Of a stretch of DNA of 5,595 nucleotides, positions 1 through 5,595 are shown in pieces; position 1 is the first letter of the stretch, and each line of letters starts with the position of its first letter. The translations under genes and the position numbers were made by a program. The stretch lies in NCBI GenBank assembly GCA_003453085.1, contig DMMK01000005.1, forward strand, positions 1-5,595, given 5' to 3'. The DNA comes from Verrucomicrobiales bacterium. GTDB lineage: Bacteria > Verrucomicrobiota > Verrucomicrobiia > Verrucomicrobiales > Verrucomicrobiaceae. Under the pieces are notes generated by a model. That model was given only the letters and a program-made list of their open reading frames with translations. It did not search any database and was not told the origin of the DNA.

Positions 1-318
1 CCAGACTCCCGACCCCACGGTCACGACGCGGACTGCGTTGTTGCCAGAAATCGTCACCAAGCCCGCACCGGGCCCCTGAACGGTCATCGAAGTGGTCGCC
101 GACAGACTGGTGGCCAGAGTGATGACCTGAGGCGTGGCGAAAGCCCCCGCATCAAAGGTGATGGTGGGGTTGCCCCCAGCGATATTGGCGTCATCAATCG
201 CCTGACGCAGGGATCCCGCGCCACTGTCATTGGTGTTGCTTACCACAAAGGTAGGCACCTGCGCCTGTAGCGCGCCTGCGGCCAAAAGCAGCAGGAAAAC
301 GAACTTGAACATTTTCAT
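1..318 (-). CDS. Secreted right-handed beta-helix surface protein, N-terminal fragment (3' part beyond window)
   Basis: An open frame of 106 codons starts at ATG 318 and leaves the left edge of the window with no stop, so only the N-terminus is present. Residues 1-20 form a clear signal peptide: a Lys-containing start (MKMFK), a run of Val, Phe, Leu and Ala, and a likely cut after LQA. The mature part opens with VVSNTNDSGAGSLRQAIDDA, a recognised N-terminal signature of large bacterial surface proteins built from parallel beta-helix repeats (polymorphic outer-membrane/CSLREA-like, often autotransporter-like or with a C-terminal sorting domain). The later GPGAG and VTISGNNAVRV, followed by TVGSG, are the usual first coils of such helices. 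Full proteins of this type are commonly many hundreds of residues long; the ligand cannot be told from this part. Start choice is uncertain: in-frame ATGs lie at 336, 318 and 312, none with a good Shine-Dalgarno. I prefer 318 because it gives a compact signal peptide. The gene is transcribed in the same direction as its upstream neighbour but is 205 bases away. Confidence 0.82.
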   Translation of the reverse strand, partial: MKMFKFVFLLLLAAGALQAQVPTFVVSNTNDSGAGSLRQAIDDANIAGGNPTITFDAGAFATPQVITLATSLSATTSMTVQGPGAGLVTISGNNAVRVVTVGSGVW

Positions 319-437
319 CGGAGATAATCGAGTCATGCGACTGAAGATAACCCCTTTTGGCCAGACTTGTGACAATCTTAGCAAAAAAACCCGAGATATA
401 ATGCGTAAGCAAAATGCAATTTAATCTCTTATCAGAG

Positions 438-479
438 CTGTCGCAGTCTTTTGAAGGTGCAGTTCAAAAGCTCCGACAG
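438..479. repeat. Long imperfect inverted repeat (hairpin) between the hydrolase and beta-helix genes
   Basis: The left arm (438-455) and right arm (463-479) are reverse complements except for one mismatch and one bulged base. This gives about 16 base pairs around a 7-base loop (456-462). It begins 45 bases after the hydrolase stop codon and lies about 120 bases before the beta-helix start. A transcription terminator or mRNA 3'-end stabiliser for the hydrolase is the natural guess, but no T-run follows the stem on either strand, so it is not a classical intrinsic terminator. The rest of the 319-523 gap holds a small CGATC/GATCG palindrome at 482-494 and a T7 run on the minus strand (384-390). 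I found no convincing promoter there. Confidence 0.6.
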
Positions 480-523
480 AACGATCCTAGATCGCTGCCA
501 CACAACCGACTATTTCCCAAGGG

Positions 524-1729
524 TTACCGCTCCACGTTCAGCTCCAGCTTGTTTTCACCGGGCTGGATTTCCAACACCCACTCACCGCTACCGGGCTTCT
601 GCTCTTGAGTCGTTGCGGTGCCATCGGGGGTGTCTAGCCCCGCCACATCGGCAGCGCTGTAGCTCACTCGCAGCTTCACCTTGCCCACCACCGGGCCAGT
701 TTTCTCATCCAGCTTGAAGTTGCCATGCATCACCCGCGCACAGGCCACAGGCGCAGAGGGATCGTCCGAAGTAAAAACGATGCTGCCCCAGCTCACGGGC
801 GTGCCGTTCACCTTCAGCTTGCCGCTCACGGCGGCCTTGGGTTTGGGGCTGAGGAAGCCCTGATTGCGCAGCCAATCACGCAGGTGACCGCTCCAGGTGC
901 CCAGCACGGGATCTCCCAGGAAAAGGCCCACGCCATGCGGACCGGGACGGTAGCTGTGCAGTTCCGCAGGCACGCCGTTTTTCCGGCAGGCGAGGTAAAA
1001 GCTCACGGCATTTTCAGCAGGCACCACCGTGTCTTCATCGGTCTGGAAAAGGAAAGTGGGCGGGGTCTTCGGTGTCACTTGCAGGTTGGTGCTCACCTTT
1101 CGCGCCATTTCATCCGTGTTGTTAGGACCGAGTAGATTTTTACGGGAACCGGAGTGGGCAAAGTCGTCAATCATGGAGATCACCGCATACGTGGGCGCGG
1201 CCACATCAGGGCGGGCGCTCACTTGGTCCACGGCATCGTTTGTCATGCCCTCAGGCTTTTCATCAAAGAGGGTCGCGGCCATGGAGCTGAGATGCCCACC
1301 TGCGGAAAACCCGATGATGCCGATGCGGTTTGGGTCAATGCCGTACTCCTTTGCATTCGCCCGCACATGGCGGATGGCGCGCTGCACATCCATGAGCTGG
1401 GTGGGGTAATGGTAACCCTGACTGCCTAACCGATAGTGCAACACAAAGGCCGAGACGCCGATGCCATTGAACCACTTGGCCACCTGCTTGCCCTCATGAT
1501 CCGCCGCCAAGCCTCCGTAGCCACCCCCAGGGCAGACCACAAAGGCCGCGCCATTCGTCTTTTCCTTCGCCGCAGGCCAGACATACACAAACGGCTGGTC
1601 CTTGTCCTCCTGCCCCTTGGCCCCTGGCGCACCTTCAGGCCAGAGGCGGACTTTGGCAGGCTCCGCCGCGTGAGCAAAAGCGGTCGCGGCGAGAAAGGCG
1701 AGGCTGAGAAGGCTGGAAAGTCGGGACAT
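524..1729 (-). CDS. Secreted alpha/beta hydrolase (acetylxylan/feruloyl-esterase-like) with C-terminal transthyretin-like beta-sandwich
   Basis: A complete 401-residue protein. Residues 1-22 are a signal peptide (hydrophobic core LLSLAFLAATAFA, cut near AHA/AEP), so it acts outside the cytoplasm. Residues 28-290 are an alpha/beta-hydrolase of the BD-FAE/esterase-lipase type, often annotated as xylan esterase or 'xylanase' in Planctomycetota and Verrucomicrobiota. The oxyanion region is CPGGGYGG (66-73), the nucleophile elbow is GFSAGGH with Ser142, the acid is probably Asp233 in TDEDTVVP, and the base is His265 in GPHGVG. All triad members are present, so it should be active on ester bonds such as acetyl groups on plant or algal polysaccharides; the substrate is inferred from the family. 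Residues 298-401 (bases 527-838) are an added beta-sandwich starting VSGKLKVNGTPVSWGSIVF, similar to the carboxypeptidase-regulatory/transthyretin-like domains common in planctomycetal secreted proteins. A weak AGAAG lies 6 bases before the start. It is 48 bases downstream of the small membrane-protein gene, possibly co-transcribed. Confidence 0.9.
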   Translation of the reverse strand: MSRLSSLLSLAFLAATAFAHAAEPAKVRLWPEGAPGAKGQEDKDQPFVYVWPAAKEKTNGAAFVVCPGGGYGGLAADHEGKQVAKWFNGIGVSAFVLHYRLGSQGYHYPTQLMDVQRAIRHVRANAKEYGIDPNRIGIIGFSAGGHLSSMAATLFDEKPEGMTNDAVDQVSARPDVAAPTYAVISMIDDFAHSGSRKNLLGPNNTDEMARKVSTNLQVTPKTPPTFLFQTDEDTVVPAENAVSFYLACRKNGVPAELHSYRPGPHGVGLFLGDPVLGTWSGHLRDWLRNQGFLSPKPKAAVSGKLKVNGTPVSWGSIVFTSDDPSAPVACARVMHGNFKLDEKTGPVVGKVKLRVSYSAADVAGLDTPDGTATTQEQKPGSGEWVLEIQPGENKLELNVER

Positions 1730-1777
1730 GACAGACTTCTACGCAGGATCTCGCCAAAACTTCAAGCCTTCCGTGTC

Positions 1778-2050
1778 TCACTTTCGCCGACGCTGCCACA
1801 CGTAGGTCAAAAAGTGCCCCAGCCCACTGAACTTATACCCTGGGTCCACCCATCGCTCGATCACATAAAAAGCGAAGTAATACGCCCGGCAAAATCCCCA
1901 CACGCATAGCCCCAGCAGCAAGGCCATGCGCCAGCTACCATGCTCGATCAGCAGAATCCCGCCTGACATCAGGCCGATAAGCAGAAACAGGACTCCCTTG
2001 AGCCACATCGCCGAAGTGCTTTGAAGATCTTTCATGAAGAGTGTGGACAT
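1778..2050 (-). CDS. Small membrane protein with two transmembrane helices, function unknown
   Basis: A protein of 90 residues if started at ATG 2050. I do not recognise a named family. Two hydrophobic helices are evident: about residues 15-35 (MWLKGVLFLLIGLMSGGILL) and about 42-64 (MALLLGLCVWGFCRAYYFAF). They are joined by a short loop containing EHGSW. The tail has a conserved-looking ERWVDPGYKFSGLGHFL stretch and ends in a basic RRRK, which favours a cytoplasmic C-terminus. By the two-helix count the N-terminus would also be inside. Start choice is open: the frame extends to a TTG at 2068, and ATGs are at 2050 and 2035. ATG 2050 has a weak AAGG four bases upstream; ATG 2035 (MKDLQ) has none but gives a tidy basic N-terminus. 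It sits between two secreted-protein genes on the same strand, about 85 bases after the heme protein and 48 before the hydrolase. Nothing in it shows a role in either system. Confidence 0.72.
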   Translation of the reverse strand: MSTLFMKDLQSTSAMWLKGVLFLLIGLMSGGILLIEHGSWRMALLLGLCVWGFCRAYYFAFYVIERWVDPGYKFSGLGHFLTYVWQRRRK

Positions 2051-2134
2051 TGAACCTTGGGAGGACAACGGCGTTCACTCTTCATTCAAAAACCTCAGGG
2101 AGAATTCTGGGCCCCTCAGCAAGGCGGACAGCCC

Positions 2135-5100
2135 TCACTCCACCCGGAGATAATCCAGGGCAAACATCAACGCAGCTTTGGCCGCCTGATTCTTGCCGTC
2201 GATCATCACTTCCAGCGTCTGCTCTCCGGGTGTGAATTCAAATTCGCCAATGAGTTGCTCTGCGCTATTGACGACGCCTGGATCGTAAAGATCCACTGGA
2301 CCGAGGGCACTGGAGTTGCCGTTCACCTTAAAGCTGACGATGCCGTAATCTGGCGCTTTGGTGAAGGCTGCGTAGACCTTCTTTTTGCCTGCTTCGGCCA
2401 CCTGAAACGAGATCTTCAGAGTACTGCCCACCTTGCCGCCGGTCCACCAGAGGTGCTTGCCGCCGCTCCATTGGCCACCTTTAAACCCGCCCATATTCTG
2501 GGAACGTGTGCTACCGCCTGTGGCTTCCGCTTTCAGGTTCTCACCCTCGATGGCACCCGTAACCAAGGCCGTCTCCGAGCCGCCTTTGCTCGCTGAGCTG
2601 GCCCCGCTTTGCAGATACTTCACCAGATCCAGCAGCATGTCCGCAGGCAGAGCATCGAAGAGTCCTTCCGGCATGGTGCTCATGGGGGAAAGCGTGCGCT
2701 TTTTCACCTCCGCCTTTTTCACGATCTGCTCGATGCCGCCCGGCAGCGTGACGCGATATGCGGCAGACGTTTCTTCCTTGATCACACCGCTGGCGATGCG
2801 GCCATCATTGAGCTCAAAGACATTAAGCTGGTAGTCTTTGCCGATCACCGCATTCGGGTCCAGCACGTTGTCCAGCAGGTAGTCCAAATCGGCACGGTTG
2901 GAGCCCGTCAAATCCGGCCCAACATCCTGCCCTTCACCTAACAAACGATGGCAAGTTCCGCAGGTGGCCGTGAAGATCATCTTGCCCTTGATGGCATCCG
3001 CCTTGGCCAGGGCTGCGGGCGAAAGCGTGGTGCGAAACTTCACCTTGCGCTGTTCCAGATCCGCCTTCGGGGCATTCAGATCTCCCCAGACTTCTTTGAT
3101 CAGTGCCTTCACCTGCTCATCCTTCAACGTATCCATCTGCCGAGCCAGGAAAGGCGAAAGCAAGGAACGCGAAACCTTCCCATCCTTCACCGCCAGCAGC
3201 AGTCCCCGCGCCCCGGCGGGGGTGGTGGCGAGGGTGTTGATGGCATCGTTTTGAGCCGTGGCATCGAAGCTGGAAAACTTCGCCAGCAGCAAGGCCGGAG
3301 TGCCCTCGTTCGGCAGCGTGGCCAGCGCTTGAATGGCCTGACGTAGAATCGCCTTGTCGCCACTCTCGATCACCTGATGCAGGAGTGCTGCCGTCTGTGA
3401 ATCCCGCACCTGCATCAAAATGCGCAATGCTGCTTCCCGTTCCGTCAACGAGGCCAGCGAAGTGAGCTTCTGACGATACAGCGCCACGCTTGCCTCCACC
3501 CCCATGAAAGCTTCCAGCTCCGCAATGAGAGGTGACTCACCTAACTTACTTTTAATCAAAGCCCAGCTCGGGGGCAGTGCTACCTTGTTCCCTGCCCGTG
3601 CTGCTTCGACCACGGTGCGTAGCAGAGCCTCCCGCTGAGCTGAATCTTCCGACTCGGCGGCGATTCCCAGGAGAGCCGCGCGTCCGGTTTCTTCCGCTCC
3701 TAGACGGCGATAGATGAACTCCGTCACCTTCGGCATCTTGGAAGCCTTCGCCAGTTCCAGCCCCACCTTCGCATCTGCCCCAACCACGGGTTCAATGCCA
3801 TACCAGATGAGCAGCGGGATGTAGGGATCGTCCTTGTCCTCAGCGTGCCCCAGGAGGGCGGTGGCGAGCTGACGGCGATGATGCACTTCCAGTGACTGAA
3901 GCCCGGAAGCCAACTCCCGACGAACCACGGTCGAATTATCTTGGCTTCCCAATTTGATCTGCATTTCGATCAACTCTCCAAAAGTACCTACATTAGGCCC
4001 ATCGTCACGCAGAGCCTCAAAACTCAGCCTAACCGACCACTTTCTCACCTGCTCTGAACCGTCATTGGGGGAGGTTGAAAAGACAGCGGTTGGTTTGAAT
4101 ACCTGATGTTTTAACCACAAGGCTCGCAATGCAGTCTGATCATCCCCCAGATTAGTTAGTGCAATTTCACCAAGGGTGCCATTCTCACTGCGTTCCATCA
4201 ACACTCGTCTAGCCATCCGCGAAAACCACTCGTTCTCCGTCTGCACGGCGAGCTTTACCAAGGCCTCATCGTTTTCTTTGCTAAGGTCGAACGGTGCTTG
4301 GGGGAACTGGAACTCGCGTGCTGCGGCATCGAGAGGAGCGCGGACACTCTTGTCCGCTTCGTTTATATTCGCGGCTTTGCCGCCATTTTTTTCGGTGCGG
4401 GCAAGAGTGCCCACGCTCCCCTCGGCTGCATCACTTGTTCGGACAGGAGTGCCCGCAGTACTTTCCCCATAACTCACCCGATAAATCCGCCCGTTGCTGC
4501 GATCCCACATCTCGATGGCGTTGCTGCCACGGTGGCACACCTGCTTGTCGCTCCAGTCACTCACATACAGAGAGCCATCGGGGCCGACCTTTTGTGTCAC
4601 GGGGATGAAATGCATGTCGTTAGAGCGCATGAAGTCGCTGCCGTGACGACCGATGTAGGTGCTGCCTTTGGGGTCCAGGTAATTGTTGACCAGACGATGC
4701 CCATGCAGGTTTCCAAACAGGAGCTGGTTCCGGTAGATGGCGGGGAACTGGCTGCTCTGGTAAATGGCGAGGCCGCAGTGGGCATGCCCGCCACCAGCCT
4801 GATTCGTATCGTCTGCCACGATGCCCCCGTCCTTTCGTGGCCCCCAGTGGGCGTTGTCCTTCACACTGCCTGCAAAGTGGGCATGATCGGCGATGGTCTT
4901 GATATCGTCATACGTGTGGGGATTAAAATGCTGCCCGCCCTGCCGATGATAACGACCGCCGGGCACGATGTGATACAGGTGCGGAATAACACAGGCGGTG
5001 ACAAAAAATTCGCCATTCTGGTCATAGTCCAGCCCCCAGGGATTGCTCGTCCCATGCGCAAACACTTCGAACTCATGCCGCACCGGGTGGTAACGCCACA

Positions 5101-5595
5101 CGCCCGCATTCAGCGGCACACGCTGCTCATCGGGAGTGCCCACTTTGCCTACCTTTGAGTGTGTAAAGACGCCATGGCAACCATACAGCCAACCGTCTGG
5201 CCCCCAGATGAAACTGTTCAGCGTCTCATGCGTATCCTGACTGCCCCAGCCATCAAGCAAAGCATAAGCGGTAAATTTCAGGCCGGGGACTTTGGGCGTC
5301 TGGCTGGCTTCATAGCCGGCATGTGTGGCATCCGGTTTATCATCACGATCCACATCCGGGATGAACATGAAATAAGGGGCCGCACCCACCCAAACACCGC
5401 CGAAACCAATTTCGATGCCGCTGGCGAGGCTGATGCCTTCCGCGAAGACGGTGCGCTTTTCAAAGCTGCCGTTTCCATCCGCGTCTTCAAAGATCAAAAT
5501 GCGGTCCTGGCCTGCGCCTAGCTCGCGTGGTTTCGGGTAACTGTTTCCCTCAATCACCCACAGGCGACCGCGTTCATCCCAGGTCATGGCGATGG
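2135..5595 (-). CDS. PVC-type secreted multidomain c-type cytochrome: beta-propeller, HEAT repeats, CxxCH heme domain, C-terminal carbohydrate-binding-like domain (5' partial)
   Basis: The frame is open to the right edge. The first ATG (5587) is internal: Ile-Ala codons precede it, and IAMTWDERGRLWV is the usual interior motif of the family, so the signal peptide and first strands lie outside the window. Numbering from that Met: residues 1-373 are the PVC 'membrane-bound dehydrogenase' N-terminal beta-propeller (TIGR02604-like), with Ca-binding-like DADGNG (35-40) and DVDRDDKPD (78-86), GGGHAHCG (265-272), DWSD (344-347) and Cys351-His352. Residues 376-425 are an unusual linker built from DNA repeats. 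Residues 430-850 are helical HEAT-like repeats. Residues 865-995 are the C-terminal c-type cytochrome domain (TIGR02603-like), with heme motif C876-G-T-C879-H880 and probable distal Met ligand in MSTMPEG (969 or 972). Residues 1013-1150 form a beta-sandwich with WSGGKHLWW, TKAPDYG, VDLYD and a final DYLRVE, like modules attached to carbohydrate-active proteins. The family is thought to act in the periplasm or at the cell surface as a sugar- or alcohol-oxidising electron-transfer protein, but its substrate is not established. No frameshift is seen over 3.4 kb. Confidence 0.93.
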   Translation of the reverse strand, partial: IAMTWDERGRLWVIEGNSYPKPRELGAGQDRILIFEDADGNGSFEKRTVFAEGISLASGIEIGFGGVWVGAAPYFMFIPDVDRDDKPDATHAGYEASQTPKVPGLKFTAYALLDGWGSQDTHETLNSFIWGPDGWLYGCHGVFTHSKVGKVGTPDEQRVPLNAGVWRYHPVRHEFEVFAHGTSNPWGLDYDQNGEFFVTACVIPHLYHIVPGGRYHRQGGQHFNPHTYDDIKTIADHAHFAGSVKDNAHWGPRKDGGIVADDTNQAGGGHAHCGLAIYQSSQFPAIYRNQLLFGNLHGHRLVNNYLDPKGSTYIGRHGSDFMRSNDMHFIPVTQKVGPDGSLYVSDWSDKQVCHRGSNAIEMWDRSNGRIYRVSYGESTAGTPVRTSDAAEGSVGTLARTEKNGGKAANINEADKSVRAPLDAAAREFQFPQAPFDLSKENDEALVKLAVQTENEWFSRMARRVLMERSENGTLGEIALTNLGDDQTALRALWLKHQVFKPTAVFSTSPNDGSEQVRKWSVRLSFEALRDDGPNVGTFGELIEMQIKLGSQDNSTVVRRELASGLQSLEVHHRRQLATALLGHAEDKDDPYIPLLIWYGIEPVVGADAKVGLELAKASKMPKVTEFIYRRLGAEETGRAALLGIAAESEDSAQREALLRTVVEAARAGNKVALPPSWALIKSKLGESPLIAELEAFMGVEASVALYRQKLTSLASLTEREAALRILMQVRDSQTAALLHQVIESGDKAILRQAIQALATLPNEGTPALLLAKFSSFDATAQNDAINTLATTPAGARGLLLAVKDGKVSRSLLSPFLARQMDTLKDEQVKALIKEVWGDLNAPKADLEQRKVKFRTTLSPAALAKADAIKGKMIFTATCGTCHRLLGEGQDVGPDLTGSNRADLDYLLDNVLDPNAVIGKDYQLNVFELNDGRIASGVIKEETSAAYRVTLPGGIEQIVKKAEVKKRTLSPMSTMPEGLFDALPADMLLDLVKYLQSGASSASKGGSETALVTGAIEGENLKAEATGGSTRSQNMGGFKGGQWSGGKHLWWTGGKVGSTLKISFQVAEAGKKKVYAAFTKAPDYGIVSFKVNGNSSALGPVDLYDPGVVNSAEQLIGEFEFTPGEQTLEVMIDGKNQAAKAALMFALDYLRVE
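4329..4425. repeat. Inverted pair of REP-like palindromic units inside the heme-protein gene
   Basis: Unit A (4329-4357) and the reverse complement of unit B (4397-4425) match at 24 of 29 positions. Each unit carries its own hairpin: GCGGACA-CTCT-TGTCCGC at 4340-4357 in A, and GGGCA-AGAG-TGCCC at 4399-4412 in B. Between them lies a third small hairpin, GCGGC-TTT-GCCGC (4371-4383), so the whole block could fold as nested or cruciform structures. Substitutions in B are largely paired, keeping its stem base-paired although the bases differ from A. This suggests that structure has been conserved. The block is translated on the minus strand in frame as GTLART near 393-398 and ADKSVRAP near 411-418 of the host protein. 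I have the impression that similar GC-rich palindromes with a CTCT/AGAG centre are dispersed in verrucomicrobial genomes, but that is recollection only. Confidence 0.75.
4371..4392 (+). terminator. Terminator-like hairpin plus T-run, antisense to the heme-protein gene
   Basis: On the plus strand a GCGGC-TTT-GCCGC stem-loop (4371-4383) is followed two bases later by seven T residues (4386-4392), the shape of an intrinsic terminator. No plus-strand gene precedes it, so if it works it would only stop antisense transcription, or it was carried in with the repeat block. The stem is only five pairs. The alternative is a chance arrangement in a GC-rich linker. Confidence 0.25.
4439..4456. repeat. 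Third copy of the palindromic unit, same orientation as unit B
   Basis: TCGGACAGGAGTGCCCGC matches the reverse complement of the unit A core (4340-4357) at 15 of 18 positions, and it parallels unit B. Its stem is GGACA-GGAG-TGCCC with one imperfect pair. Read on the minus strand in the host gene's frame it gives GTPVRT (residues 379-384), beside GTLART from unit B. Two copies therefore lie in the same frame as a peptide repeat. Confidence 0.65.

Noticed and set aside
227..412. Minus-strand frame of 61 codons across the start of the beta-helix gene
   Set aside because: It overlaps, in another frame, the convincing signal peptide and beta-helix signature starting at 318.
385..420. Possible promoter on the minus strand (TTGCAT ... 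TATATC) ahead of the beta-helix gene
   Set aside because: The spacing between the two boxes is only 13 bases, and no -35-like box lies at 16-18 bases.
2080..2134. Possible intrinsic terminator after the heme-protein gene (CCTGAGG followed by TTTTT on the minus strand)
   Set aside because: The two CTGAGG copies are direct, not inverted, and only a 4-5 pair stem can be formed. It is too weak to report as a feature.
4329..4456. CRISPR-like array
   Set aside because: Only three diverged units, one inverted, with unequal spacing (about 40 and 14 bases) and no cas genes.
4298..5158. Plus-strand open frame of 286 codons, and other long plus-strand frames at 725-1135, 1436-1909 and 2057-2596
   Set aside because: They lie antisense to clearly recognisable domains, have no family-like sequence, and are a side effect of codon composition in the real minus-strand genes.
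5585..5587. ATG 5587 as the true start of the large gene
   Set aside because: The frame stays open upstream with Ile-Ala codons that match the family's interior motif, and no signal peptide follows this Met. The gene is therefore cut by the window edge.

Overview
The window looks like chromosomal DNA of a Verrucomicrobiota bacterium, probably close to Prosthecobacter/Verrucomicrobium. This rests on the families seen: a giant PVC-type secreted cytochrome (beta-propeller, HEAT repeats, C-terminal CxxCH domain), a secreted polysaccharide-esterase-like hydrolase, and a beta-helix surface protein. Base composition is moderately GC-rich. The assignment is by recognition, not by a database search.

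All four supported genes lie on the minus strand, so the window is best read from right to left. From 5595 to 2135 runs a very large secreted heme protein that is cut off at its 5' end by the window edge. About 85 bases later comes a small two-helix membrane protein of unknown function (2050 to 1778). After a 48-base gap follows a secreted alpha/beta hydrolase with an extra C-terminal beta-sandwich (1729 to 524). A 205-base gap holding a long imperfect hairpin (438-479) separates it from the first 106 codons of a secreted beta-helix protein (318 to 1), which runs out of the left edge. I see no gene on the plus strand. The plus-strand open frames, including one of 286 codons over 4298-5158, are shadows of the large gene. 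I see no RNA gene, IS element or CRISPR.

The genes fit an envelope or secretion theme. The large heme protein and the hydrolase both belong to families that are expanded in polysaccharide-degrading Planctomycetota and Verrucomicrobiota. The spacing allows, but does not prove, one transcript for the first three genes. The hairpin and wider gap make the beta-helix gene a separate unit more likely.

The most unusual signal is inside the large gene. Between the propeller and the HEAT repeats, the DNA at about 4329-4456 consists of three related copies of a short palindromic repeat, one copy inverted relative to the other two. They are read through in frame as a low-complexity linker of about 45 residues. 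It looks like a dispersed REP-like element that entered a coding sequence at a permissive domain boundary.
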